Shown: piece after piece, positions 17,821-25,817 of the stretch | Layout: every line of letters starts with the position of its first letter | Position numbering within the stretch: the stretch's first letter is position 1 | Assembly: GCA_903908605.1 (NCBI GenBank) | Contig: CAIVSQ010000238.1 | Location: 1 to 40,347 of the forward strand | Reading direction: 5' to 3' | Length of the DNA: 40,347 nucleotides | Source: an uncultured Anaerolineae bacterium | Lineage (GTDB): Bacteria > Chloroflexota > Anaerolineae > Anaerolineales > Villigracilaceae | Translations under genes and position numbers: made by a program | Notes under the pieces: generated by a model | What the model was told of the DNA's origin: nothing | Databases searched by the model: none | The model's input: only the letters and a program-made list of their open reading frames with translations

Positions 17821-18081
17821 TCAACCTCCGCCTTCTTCACCAGCAGAAACCTCTGCTCCTAACTGGCGGACTTTTAATTCAGCCTTATCCAACAAATTTG
17901 AGCAGTATTGAGCCAGCACCTGCCCGCGCTCATAAAGGACCAGCGATTCTTCCAGGGGGTGACCCTCCGCCTCGAGCGCGGCTACAATCGTCTCCAACTC
18001 AGCGTAAGCCGCTTCGTAAGACAATTCCTCTATGCTTGTTTTTTGAGACCCACCGGTGGAACGGGGTGATGATGGGGTCAT
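17821..18081 (-). CDS. xseB: Exodeoxyribonuclease VII small subunit
   Basis: An 86-residue protein with the family's helical hairpin: LSYEAAYAELETIVAALEAE then EGHPLEESLVLYERGQVLAQ and CSNLLDKAELKVR. XseB forms the helical bundle part of exonuclease VII together with XseA, degrading single-stranded DNA to short oligonucleotides. The start has GGAGG 4 nt upstream. xseA lies 44 nt upstream on the same strand, and the next gene begins 1 nt after the stop. Confidence 0.95.
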   Translation of the reverse strand: MTPSSPRSTGGSQKTSIEELSYEAAYAELETIVAALEAEGHPLEESLVLYERGQVLAQYCSNLLDKAELKVRQLGAEVSAGEEGGG

Positions 18082-18125
18082 GGTACCTCCAGGAAAAATA
18101 AGAAATGAAAAGTGCTTTCGACCAA

Positions 18126-19355
18126 CTAAACTGCCTGGTCCTCAACACGGGCAACCAGGCCATCCTGCGCCAGGCGTACATCCAGCAGGGTTCCGGGCGG
18201 GGCTTCACCGGGCTTGTGAACCAGTTGGCCATCCGCGCGGCGTGTCACAACTGCGTACCCACGCCGTAATACCGCCAGAGGGTTAAGCGCTTCGAGCCGG
18301 CGCTCAATGCCACCCAGGCGTGCGCCCTCCAGGTTCAGTCGCTGGCGCAGGGCGCGATCTGCACGACTCTGCAGATCATCGAGACGCTGTTGCCCAGTCT
18401 GCAGGCGGCGCGTAGGTGAATAAAAGCGCAGGCCACGATTGAGATTGCCCAGGTCCAGGCGGCGAGTCTCCACCAGGCGCATGATCACCTCATCCAGCCG
18501 GTAGCGGCTGCCTTCCAATCCGGCAGCCAGATCCGCCGCGCTGATCGGGGTAGCCAGTTCGGCCGCAGCAGTGGGTGTCGGAGCGCGCAAATCAGCGGCG
18601 AAGTCCACCAGGGTAAAGTCGGTTTCATGACCAACCCCCGAGACAACCGGCGCACGCGATGCTGCCACCGCTCGCACCACCCGTTCATCATTGAAGGCCC
18701 ACAGGTCTTCAATCGATCCCCCGCCGCGTGCAAGCAAGATCACATCCGGCCGGACCTCGGTATTCAACCGCTGCAGCGACCGTACCAGCGCCGCCGGGGC
18801 ATCCACACCCTGCACGGGTGAAGCCGCCAATACCACCTCTGCCAGCGGCAGTCGCCGCCGCAAAGTATTAAGCATATCCTGCAAAGCCGCGCCAGTCGGG
18901 GAAGTAACAATGCCAATCACCCGCGGAAAATTGCCCAGCGCGCGCTTGCGGCCCACATCAAACAAACCTTCCGCCTCGAGCAAAGCCTTCAGACGCATAA
19001 ACTCAGCAAACAGGGCCCCTTCCCCGGCCGGGCGCAGGATATCCACCACCAATTGATACTGACCACTCGGCTCATAAACCGTGATATGGCCATGAACCTC
19101 CACCGAGAGGCCATCCTGCAGTGCCAGTCCGCGCAATCGGGCGGCATCGCTCTTCCACATTACACAGCGCAGCGAAGCGCCGGCATCCTTGAGGGTAAAA
19201 TACAAGTGCCCGGAGGCCGGTCGTGAGAAATTGGATATCTCAGCACGCACCCACACGTCACCTAACGCTGGGTCGCCTTCCAATAGGCGCCGTACCCGGC
19301 GGGTGAATTCTGAAACAGTCAGGTGTGGAGCATCAAACAGGTTTGGCTGGAGCAT
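18126..19355 (-). CDS. xseA: Exodeoxyribonuclease VII large subunit
   Basis: A 409-residue protein beginning MLQPNLFDAPHLTVSEFTRR, the usual XseA start with its N-terminal OB-fold (VWVRAEISNFSRPASGHLYF). The catalytic core has the conserved GIVTSPTGAALQDML, the ARGGGSIEDLWAFNDE segment, and SGVGHETDFTLVDFAADLRA followed by PTPTAAAE. A coiled-coil C-terminal region follows and ends with the ALNPLAVLRRGYAVV block. A longer in-frame reading to 19457 has no family similarity, so I place the start at 19355, where only a weak GGATG ribosome binding site is seen. The gene is normal in length and heads the xseA-xseB operon. Confidence 0.95.
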   Translation of the reverse strand: MLQPNLFDAPHLTVSEFTRRVRRLLEGDPALGDVWVRAEISNFSRPASGHLYFTLKDAGASLRCVMWKSDAARLRGLALQDGLSVEVHGHITVYEPSGQYQLVVDILRPAGEGALFAEFMRLKALLEAEGLFDVGRKRALGNFPRVIGIVTSPTGAALQDMLNTLRRRLPLAEVVLAASPVQGVDAPAALVRSLQRLNTEVRPDVILLARGGGSIEDLWAFNDERVVRAVAASRAPVVSGVGHETDFTLVDFAADLRAPTPTAAAELATPISAADLAAGLEGSRYRLDEVIMRLVETRRLDLGNLNRGLRFYSPTRRLQTGQQRLDDLQSRADRALRQRLNLEGARLGGIERRLEALNPLAVLRRGYAVVTRRADGQLVHKPGEAPPGTLLDVRLAQDGLVARVEDQAV

Positions 19356-19467
19356 GGTACCGGCATCCAAATTATTTTTTGTGAAGTAGAATACAGGTAG
19401 TAGGATACCTTCATTAAATGGTTGTGTCAACACACAAGAACGCATTCCAAGGATCAATTTCTACAAA

Positions 19468-20496
19468 ATGACAGTGAGACCAGTTCAAAAAACTGTCCCT
19501 GCAGTGATCGGCCTGGCAGTAATTATGTCGGTGCTGTTAAGCGCCTGCGGTGCACCCATGACACCCGTCGCAACCATCGACACGGGCATATTTTACACCC
19601 AGGCGGCTGCCACCATTGTGCTGGGCTTGACTCAAACCAGCCAGGCAGCTCCCAGCAACACCCCGGCTCCCAGCCCTACAGCTTTCCCTAGCGCCACAGC
19701 CAGCCTCGTACCGGCGCCCGGTGCCACCCCCGAAACGCCAGCTCCACCAACCGCCCTGCCCAGCCCAACCGCATTGCACATCGACCCAGCCACCGCCTTC
19801 GGTTGCTATAACGCCGCACTGGTTGCTGATGTTACCCTGCGCTATGCCGAAAACTTCAAACCTGGGGAGCATTTCACCAAGACCTGGCGTGTACAGAATA
19901 CCGGTAACTGCGACTGGCCACGCGGGTTCAAGATCGCCTTTGCAAGCGGCAACCGCTTCGGCGCCGATACCATCACCATCAACCAGAAAGTCCTGGCCGG
20001 CAACCAAACCGATATTTCTCTGGATATGACCGCCCCGAATCTGAACGGCCTGGTCACCAGCACCTGGCAGTTGACCACCAACACTGGCAAAACCTTTGGG
20101 CCCCTGCTCAGCGTTGCCATCAATCTACCCGGCGCCAACCCCAGCCCCAGCATTGCCATCGCGGGTTGTTTGAATTCAGCGCTGGTAAAAGATGTCAGCA
20201 TTTCAACCGGTACCGAAATCCAGGCGGGCACTGCCTTTACCAAGACCTGGCTTATAAAAAACACCGGCACCTGCACATGGAATCGTGATTTTCGTATCAC
20301 CTTCGTCGCCGGCAGCTTGCTGGGCAGTGATACAACCAGGATCCGAAAAATAGTGGAGCCTGGCGCAAGTGCCGAAATATCGCTGGAGATGACCGCTCCG
20401 CAGGCCAGCGGAACAGTCTCCACCGCCTGGCAGATGTCCTCCGACAGTGGTCAGTTATTTGGACAGTTGTTTGCTTTTGTGATTGTCGTCAAGTAG
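19468..20496 (+). CDS. Lipoprotein with two NBR1-Ig-like (FW) domains
   Basis: A 342-residue exported lipoprotein: signal peptide with lipobox LSAC (Cys27), a Pro/Thr/Ser-rich linker (about 60-108) and two tandem Ig-like domains at about 113-208 and 225-342. Each has the conserved FTKTWRVQNTGNCDWPRGF or FTKTWLIKNTGTCTWNRDF, the hallmark of the NBR1 central (FW) domain, plus a later TSTWQL or STAWQM strand. This domain is known from the eukaryotic autophagy receptor NBR1 and from bacteria. Bacterial members are probably extracellular binding modules; no ligand can be named. The start has AAGGA 15 nt upstream, rather far. The gene is transcribed away from xseA. Confidence 0.87.
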   Translation: MTVRPVQKTVPAVIGLAVIMSVLLSACGAPMTPVATIDTGIFYTQAAATIVLGLTQTSQAAPSNTPAPSPTAFPSATASLVPAPGATPETPAPPTALPSPTALHIDPATAFGCYNAALVADVTLRYAENFKPGEHFTKTWRVQNTGNCDWPRGFKIAFASGNRFGADTITINQKVLAGNQTDISLDMTAPNLNGLVTSTWQLTTNTGKTFGPLLSVAINLPGANPSPSIAIAGCLNSALVKDVSISTGTEIQAGTAFTKTWLIKNTGTCTWNRDFRITFVAGSLLGSDTTRIRKIVEPGASAEISLEMTAPQASGTVSTAWQMSSDSGQLFGQLFAFVIVVK

Positions 20497-20538
20497 CCCG
20501 GCTTGCGCCGGCCATCCTAAATAAAAACAGGGATCATT

Positions 20539-21045
20539 ATGAAGAGACTGTGGGCATCCTGGCGTATGAAATACATCACCAAGGCAGAAAAAGAAACCGG
20601 CTGCGTGTTTTGCAACGCACTCGCCAAAAAACAAGATGGTGACAACCTGGTTGTGATGCGCGCAGAGCGTGCTTTCATCATATTAAACAAATATCCCTAC
20701 ACCAGCGGGCACATCATGGTCGCTCCGTTGGCACACACAGCCACCCTCGAGGACCTGGACCCCGCCACACGGGCCGAAATGATGGAATTATCCAGCCTGT
20801 GCATGAGCACCCTGCGCAAAATTTACAACCCGCAGGCCTTCAATTTCGGCGCCAATATTGGCGAGGCCGCTGGCGCCGGCGTTCCCGGGCATGTACACCT
20901 GCACATTGTTCCGCGCTGGAACGGGGATACAAATTTCATGTCCACCGTGGGCGAGGTTCGCATATTACCCGAAGATCTCGCGGAAACCTACCGGCGCGTA
21001 CGCACATACTTGGGACCAATGGACGATACAAAAAATACAGTTTAA
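20539..21045 (+). CDS. HIT family nucleotide hydrolase/phosphorylase
   Basis: A 168-residue HIT protein. The histidine triad is GHVHLHIVPRW with H118, H120 and H122, where the last is the nucleophilic histidine. Cys22 and Cys25 (CVFC) at the N-terminus match the zinc-binding pair common in Ap4A-hydrolase/phosphorylase-like HIT proteins, and the KYPYTSGHIMVAP strand is family-typical. It should act on nucleoside phosphate conjugates such as Ap4A or AMP derivatives; the exact substrate is open. An AGGGAT ribosome binding site precedes the ATG. It lies 42 nt after the NBR1-Ig gene and may be co-transcribed. Confidence 0.92.
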   Translation: MKRLWASWRMKYITKAEKETGCVFCNALAKKQDGDNLVVMRAERAFIILNKYPYTSGHIMVAPLAHTATLEDLDPATRAEMMELSSLCMSTLRKIYNPQAFNFGANIGEAAGAGVPGHVHLHIVPRWNGDTNFMSTVGEVRILPEDLAETYRRVRTYLGPMDDTKNTV

Positions 21046-21074
21046 TGGTTTGATTAAGCGTGGGAGAACCTTCC

Positions 21075-22406
21075 ATGAAAACCAAAACCGCGCTTTTATT
21101 GTTATGCCCGTTCATCCTGTTCCTGAGTGCCTGCCAAACTGCCACTGCCAGCCCTGAACCAGTGCTGGCTGCCCAGGCAGCCCATGCAGCAGCACCCGTG
21201 CTCCCCAGCCCAACCCCATCCGTCACCACTGCGCCGATCGTTCCCAGTGCAACCCCCGTTCCAGCCCTGCCCCCCAGCCCAACCCCCACAAACGCTGCGC
21301 CCGCAGCCATCGGCCCCGAGCCCCAGGATATTCCCACCGGCTATAACCCACTGACCGGTCTGCCCGTTCTCGACCCGGCTACTTTGAATTTACCGGCTGT
21401 GCTGGTATCCATCACCAATTTTCCACCCTCCGCACGTCCACAAGCTGGACTTTCTTTTTCCCCCTGGGTTTATGAAATCTATATCGCCGAAGGCATGACT
21501 CGTTACCTGGCTACTTTTTACGGCGACTTCCCCAGCCTGCCTGCCAGCAACGCCCTGCCAGCTGGCGGACAAACCGGCTCATCACCCACCACCGGCTCCT
21601 CCCCCACAACCGGCGGCAGCCCAAACCCCAGGACCCAGTCGCTCAATGCCGAAGTCGGCCCTGTTCGCTCCGGCCGCCTGGCGTATGTCTACATCCGCGA
21701 CTTCTTCCAGGATTCCTGCCTGGTCTACGCCAGCGCCACCGAGCAATTGCGCGCCAGGCTGCGAGGCTGTGCCATGGTATTTGGCGATGATGCCAACGAC
21801 ATCAACAGCGCCATGCTGGATGTCACCCGCTTGCAAAAAATCGCCGAACAAAACCAGCGCGACAACCTGCAGTTTAACTACAGCGGCAGCCTGTTCACTC
21901 CCAAACCACGTGGCACAGGTCTGCCCGCCAGCCAACTCGATATGTACACCAGTTACCTCAACCAGGGCCGCTGGCAATATGACTCCACCCGCGAAGCCTT
22001 TTTAAAGTTTGATGATTTCGCTGATGGCTCCGGTCGCTTCACCCCGGCCACTGATCGCTTAAATGGCCAGCAGTTGGCCTTCTCCAACGTCATCCTGCTC
22101 TTTGCTGAACACACCGTCCTCAACCCATACATCATCGACGTAAAATTAGGCATGGGCGAACGAGGCCGGGCCATCATCTTCCGCGATGGTCAAAAATTTG
22201 ACGCCACCTGGTCCACCGTCGCCGGTGAATATGAAAAAGCCAGCGGCAAGCGCCGGCCAATTCATTTTGAAGATGCCGAAGGCAATCCATTCGCTCTCAA
22301 ACCAGGCCAGACCTGGGTGCACATCATCACACCCTACAGCGTGCTGCAGGACAAAGGCCAGGCAAACTGGTACTTGCGTTTTTACGCCCCGGCTGGCTCC
22401 AAGTAA
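21075..22406 (+). CDS. DUF3048 lipoprotein (YerB-like)
   Basis: A 443-residue lipoprotein with signal peptide and lipobox LSAC (Cys20), a Pro/Ala/Ser/Thr-rich linker, and a DUF3048 region from about residue 90. Landmarks are NPLTGLPVLDPATLNLPAVL, ARPQAGLSFSPWVYEIYIAE and VGPVRSGRLAYVYIRDF, with a C-terminal block RDGQKFDATWSTV and the FALKPGQTWVHII end. Between the two DUF3048 parts there is a repeat linker GSSPTTGSSPTTGGS. YerB-like proteins have no known enzymatic activity. The ATG at 21075 has GGGAG upstream; an earlier GTG at 21060 overlaps it. A paralog follows 60 nt downstream. Confidence 0.88.
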   Translation: MKTKTALLLLCPFILFLSACQTATASPEPVLAAQAAHAAAPVLPSPTPSVTTAPIVPSATPVPALPPSPTPTNAAPAAIGPEPQDIPTGYNPLTGLPVLDPATLNLPAVLVSITNFPPSARPQAGLSFSPWVYEIYIAEGMTRYLATFYGDFPSLPASNALPAGGQTGSSPTTGSSPTTGGSPNPRTQSLNAEVGPVRSGRLAYVYIRDFFQDSCLVYASATEQLRARLRGCAMVFGDDANDINSAMLDVTRLQKIAEQNQRDNLQFNYSGSLFTPKPRGTGLPASQLDMYTSYLNQGRWQYDSTREAFLKFDDFADGSGRFTPATDRLNGQQLAFSNVILLFAEHTVLNPYIIDVKLGMGERGRAIIFRDGQKFDATWSTVAGEYEKASGKRRPIHFEDAEGNPFALKPGQTWVHIITPYSVLQDKGQANWYLRFYAPAGSK

Positions 22407-22453
22407 TCAATCGTTACAGCACAGCAAAATAACCCGCCCCGGATGGGTCAGGC

Positions 22454-22459
22454 TATAAT
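22454..22459 (+). promoter_or_regulatory. Candidate leaderless promoter (TATAAT) of the second DUF3048 gene
   Basis: TATAAT in the context GGCTATAATTCC ends 7 nt before the ATG at 22467; there is no ribosome binding site. No clear -35 is seen. Confidence 0.5.
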
Positions 22460-22466
22460 TCCACCC

Positions 22467-24134
22467 ATGCGAACCTTTTTACGCGCCTGCCTGTGGATTG
22501 CCCTGCTGCTGCAAGGCTGCGCCGGAATCCCGGCGTCATTGCCCGCCCCTACTCCCACCCGCCCGGTGGCAGCTATCCAACCCACCCAGGCTACCCCAGG
22601 GTCCATAGTCACACTGCCCGCCACGGCGGCAGCACCCATCATCCAACCCACTGCAGCTCTGACCCAACCGCGCCTCACACTTGCGCCAGCCGGGCCAGAG
22701 CTGCAGGATTTTCAACCAGGCGTCAATCCACTCACCGGTCTGCGCGTGCAAAACCCGGCCCTGCTGAACTTGCCAGCCGTGCTGGTCTCCATCAGCAATA
22801 TGCCACCCACAGCCCGTCCACAAGCCGGCACCAGCTTCGCCCCCTGGGTCCATGAAATGTTTATCGGCGAAGGCACCACCCGCTTCCTGGGGGTTTTCTA
22901 TGGTGACCTGCCCCGCCGCATCCCCAATGACAGTGGCGGTTGCCAGCTCAGCAACCCACCCACCCCACCAGCCGTCAATTGGATCGGCAACCGGGTCTGG
23001 CTGGATGAAAACCAGGACGGCCTGCAAGACCCATGGGAAGCAGGCATCAGCGCTGTCTGCGTCAGCCTGCTGGAAAAACCTGGCGGCAAACCCATCGCCA
23101 CCACCATCACGAATTCAAATGGGTATTACGCCTTCGATGCCAGCACCCTGCACCCCGGGTCAAACTACACCCTGGAATTAACCTACAACCCCGCCTTCAC
23201 CCCCACCCTTGCCCAGGTCGGCAACGATGACCAGGATAGCGACTTTGAACCGCTGGCAACCTTCCGTTACCAAGGTAGTACCGATGCCAGCCTGGATGCA
23301 GGCCTGCGGCTGGTCAGCCCCGCCCCGGCCCAACCATCGCCTGCAGATATCGCCCCACAGCGCACCTACGTCGGCCCCATTCGCTCGGGCCGGCTGACCT
23401 ACAACGATTTCGCGCGCATGTACCCGGCCGGCTGCCTGGTCTACGCCAGCGCCGGCGATGGCATCCGCCAGCAATTGGATGCCTGCGAGATCATCTTCGG
23501 TGAGCAACCCCTCGTCAGCCCCAACACCGCCCTGCTGGACGTGGATCACCTGCAAGCACTGGCCCAAAAGAGCCTCATCCCCGGTCAGCCAGTCAATTAC
23601 TCCGGTCACCTCTTTAACCCGCAGCCCCCACCCGGCGGGCTGCCGGGCACCTCGCTGTGGACCTATTTCCACGCCTATTCGCAATCATCCTGGCGCTATG
23701 ACACACTCTCCGCTACCTACCTGCGCCAGACCGACGATGGCGATGGCCTGGGCAAGTTTCACCCCGATACCGACCGTCTGACCGGGCGCCAACTAGCCTT
23801 TGAAAACGTCATCGTCATCCTGGCCGATTACAAAGTCTTCAGGCATGGTCAATATGACATAGACCTCTGCTGCGGGCTGGAAGGCTACGCCTTCCTTTTC
23901 CGCGATGGGCAAATGTATAAAATTCGCTGGTCAAGCAACAACCGCGCCTGGGAACAAAAAAGCGGCCTGCTGCGCCCGCTGCATTTCACCGGCGCAGACA
24001 AGCTGCCTTTCCCGCTCAAACCCGGACGCACCTGGGTCAGCATCATGACTCTTAATTCAGCCTTGTTGGATTTAAATGCCGGAAACTGGCAAGCCCTCTT
24101 TGCAATGCCCAACGACCTCGCCCCCCAAAATTGA
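22467..24134 (+). CDS. DUF3048 lipoprotein with inserted SdrD-B-like domain
   Basis: A 555-residue lipoprotein paralogous to the preceding gene. The lipobox is LQGC (Cys18). The N-terminal DUF3048 part is at 80-150 (NPLTGLRVQNPALLNLPAVL, HEMFIGEGTTRFLGVFYGDL). An SdrD-B/Cna-B-like domain is inserted at about 171-283, starting with IGNRVWLDENQDGLQD and containing NSNGYYAF, and DUF3048 resumes at about 300 (VGPIRSGRLTYNDFARM) to the end. SdrD-B domains are stable Ca-binding beta-sandwiches of bacterial surface proteins; here they probably act as a spacer. The insertion point matches the GSSPTTG linker of the paralog. The start lacks a ribosome binding site but follows TATAAT. No function is established. 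Confidence 0.87.
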   Translation: MRTFLRACLWIALLLQGCAGIPASLPAPTPTRPVAAIQPTQATPGSIVTLPATAAAPIIQPTAALTQPRLTLAPAGPELQDFQPGVNPLTGLRVQNPALLNLPAVLVSISNMPPTARPQAGTSFAPWVHEMFIGEGTTRFLGVFYGDLPRRIPNDSGGCQLSNPPTPPAVNWIGNRVWLDENQDGLQDPWEAGISAVCVSLLEKPGGKPIATTITNSNGYYAFDASTLHPGSNYTLELTYNPAFTPTLAQVGNDDQDSDFEPLATFRYQGSTDASLDAGLRLVSPAPAQPSPADIAPQRTYVGPIRSGRLTYNDFARMYPAGCLVYASAGDGIRQQLDACEIIFGEQPLVSPNTALLDVDHLQALAQKSLIPGQPVNYSGHLFNPQPPPGGLPGTSLWTYFHAYSQSSWRYDTLSATYLRQTDDGDGLGKFHPDTDRLTGRQLAFENVIVILADYKVFRHGQYDIDLCCGLEGYAFLFRDGQMYKIRWSSNNRAWEQKSGLLRPLHFTGADKLPFPLKPGRTWVSIMTLNSALLDLNAGNWQALFAMPNDLAPQN

Positions 24135-24240
24135 CAAAAAAAAATGCTGCCATTCAGAGTGAGGGGGGCACTCTAACTGACAGCTCGCCAATTATATGCA
24201 ATCAACGTGAATTGTCAAGCACCAAACCCGCCTCATCAGC

Positions 24241-24420
24241 TTCACATGAAATTCTTTTTCTATCGCACAACACCAACATCACTTTTCATAGCTCTATTTT
24301 TTTTGGCTTTGCGACTTCGCGTGAAACGCTTTTTTTATCACACCACCCTCACGCTAACACAACCTTCAAGGCTCTGTATTTTTGCGGCTTTGCGACTTTG
24401 CGTGAAACGCTTTTTCCCTT
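24241..24420 (+). repeat. Degenerate 75-81-bp tandem repeat in an intergenic region
   Basis: Two copies of GGCTTTGCGACTT(C/T)GCGTGAA plus CGCTTTTT lie at 24305-24334 and 24386-24415, 81 bp apart and differing at one base. A more diverged third copy of the second half (24241-24264, TTCACATGAAATTCTTTTTC) sits 75 bp upstream. The spacers share a CTCT...TTTT stretch. The segment covers most of the 295-bp gap between the DUF3048 gene and the DUF1801 gene. Although open reading frames cross it, their peptides are low-complexity and repeated, so I take it as non-coding repeat. Confidence 0.7.
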
Positions 24421-24429
24421 CCCCCATCC

Positions 24430-24810
24430 CTACCCCAGCGAACGAGGATCAAAGCGCGCCGATTCAATCATCAACTCCCTGAGTTCATCCCAGCGAGCCG
24501 ACTCATACGACAGAATCCGCACATACCTTTTTGCCAGGCCGCTGCCCTCCAGCAAACCATGCCCATCCTTCAAGAAAGCCCCGTGATTAAACGCCAGCCG
24601 CACATGATCCGCATACAACCCAATCTGGCAAATACCAGCGCTGACCGGTCCACCACGCTCCGCAAAGAAATAAGTCAAGCCCCTTGAATGCCTCACCTCG
24701 GTCGCATTCGGCGCAATCTCAGCCACCAGGTTACGCAGCTCAAAAGCAATATCCCTATAGTCCTGGCTGGCATATTGCAAACACTCTTCAAACTCGTGGT
24801 TGGATAACAT
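24430..24810 (-). CDS. DUF1801 (YdhG/YjhX-like) family protein
   Basis: A 126-residue protein resembling DUF1801 proteins (also called YdhG domain): the segments LRNLVAEIAPNATEVRHSRGL, GLYADHVRLAFNHGAFL and GLAKRYVRILSYESARWDEL fit. The family is related to the frataxin-like fold and is common in Gram-positive and Chloroflexota genomes, but has no agreed function. AAGGGA lies 8 nt upstream of the ATG. It is divergent from the AlkD-like gene; the 273-bp gap between them holds an extended -10 candidate. Confidence 0.85.
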   Translation of the reverse strand: MLSNHEFEECLQYASQDYRDIAFELRNLVAEIAPNATEVRHSRGLTYFFAERGGPVSAGICQIGLYADHVRLAFNHGAFLKDGHGLLEGSGLAKRYVRILSYESARWDELRELMIESARFDPRSLG

Positions 24811-24967
24811 ATCATTCCCTTAAACGAAAACCGGCTTCACATCTGCCATTAAATTTTACACCCAAGCAGTTTGCCTGGCCCCGCATTGCAACAAATGAAA
24901 CACAAACCACCATGCAACCCCTGCCCGACTACAATCCAGTCACAAGAGCATCAAGGCTTCACAAAAG

Positions 24968-24976
24968 TGCTAGAAT
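24968..24976 (+). promoter_or_regulatory. Weak extended -10 candidate upstream of the AlkD-like gene
   Basis: TGCTAGAAT (TGn plus TAGAAT) lies about 108 bp before the ATG at 25084. No -35 is obvious; the rest of the 24811-25083 gap holds nothing else I recognise. Confidence 0.3.
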
Positions 24977-25083
24977 CTCACTCACAGGCTCTTTCTCGAT
25001 ACCAGGTGGTTTGTGAAACCAGTCAATTACCGCAACACAATAACTTCAATCGCCCTTTTTAGTGGCAGAACTGGAGATGAACG

Positions 25084-25782
25084 ATGCACCCACTGGCAAT
25101 AGCCTTACAAGACCTCTACCAACAAAACGCCGACCCAAGCCAGGCCGGTCCAATGTCAGCCTACATGCGCAACCAATTCCCTTACCTGGGCATCAAATCC
25201 CCACGCAATGCTGAACTGCAGCAGCTATTTATCCGTCAACACGGCCTGCCAACGCTGGTAGATATGGATCCCTTCCTGCGCGACTGTTGGAGCCTGCCCG
25301 AACGCGAATATCAATACACAGCACTGGGGCTATTGGCAAGAGTAGAGAAAAATCTGCCCGCAAATTTCACCACCACCCTCGAATACCTGTTGGTCACCAA
25401 ATCCTGGTGGGACACCGTCGACACCATCTCAGGCGGCACCCTCGGCATCCACTTTCAACGTTACCCTCTCGAACGCGAAATTGCGCTGGCCCGCTGGCGC
25501 GTCTCAGCGAATTTCTGGTTGCGAAGAGCCTGCCTGCTCTTTCAACTCAACTATAAACAAGAAACCGATTTCCCCCTGCTGTCTGCAATCATCCGCGAAA
25601 ACCTCGGCTCGCGCGAATTTTTCATCAACAAAGCCATAGGCTGGGCTCTGCGCCAATACTCGCGCATAAATGCACCCGTTGTACTCGATTTTGTTGCCAA
25701 CACCAATCTGCACCCGCTCAGCGCGCGCGAAGCACTTAAATGGCTCAATAAACACCAACAGACCCCCAACGCTGGGCTATAA
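25084..25782 (+). CDS. alkD: AlkD-like DNA alkylation repair glycosylase
   Basis: A 232-residue HEAT-like repeat glycosylase. The functional residues of Bacillus cereus AlkD (Trp109, Asp113, Arg148, Trp187) are matched at the same positions: Trp109 and Asp113 in KSWWDTVDTI, Arg148 in FWLRRAC, and Trp187 in KAIGWALRQYS. It should excise cationic alkylated bases such as 3-methyladenine and 7-methylguanine from DNA. The length is normal. A GGAG ribosome binding site lies before the ATG. The stop codon overlaps the TATAAT box of the thiolase gene. Confidence 0.95.
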   Translation: MHPLAIALQDLYQQNADPSQAGPMSAYMRNQFPYLGIKSPRNAELQQLFIRQHGLPTLVDMDPFLRDCWSLPEREYQYTALGLLARVEKNLPANFTTTLEYLLVTKSWWDTVDTISGGTLGIHFQRYPLEREIALARWRVSANFWLRRACLLFQLNYKQETDFPLLSAIIRENLGSREFFINKAIGWALRQYSRINAPVVLDFVANTNLHPLSAREALKWLNKHQQTPNAGL

Positions 25783-25783
25783 T
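25778..25783 (+). promoter_or_regulatory. TATAAT box for the thiolase gene, inside the AlkD stop region
   Basis: TATAAT overlaps the TAA of the upstream gene, in the context GGGCTATAATAAT. It ends 7 nt before an in-frame ATG (25791), while the better thiolase start at 25818 lies 34 nt away and has a GGGAGG ribosome binding site. Confidence 0.45.
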
Positions 25784-25817
25784 AATATTCATGCGGAAAA
25801 ACTCCGCGGGAGGCAAC

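Noticed and set aside
24131..24586. Plus-strand reading frames across the tandem repeat and into the DUF1801 gene
   Set aside because: Their peptides are repetitive and low complexity, lack a convincing ribosome binding site, and run antisense into DUF1801.
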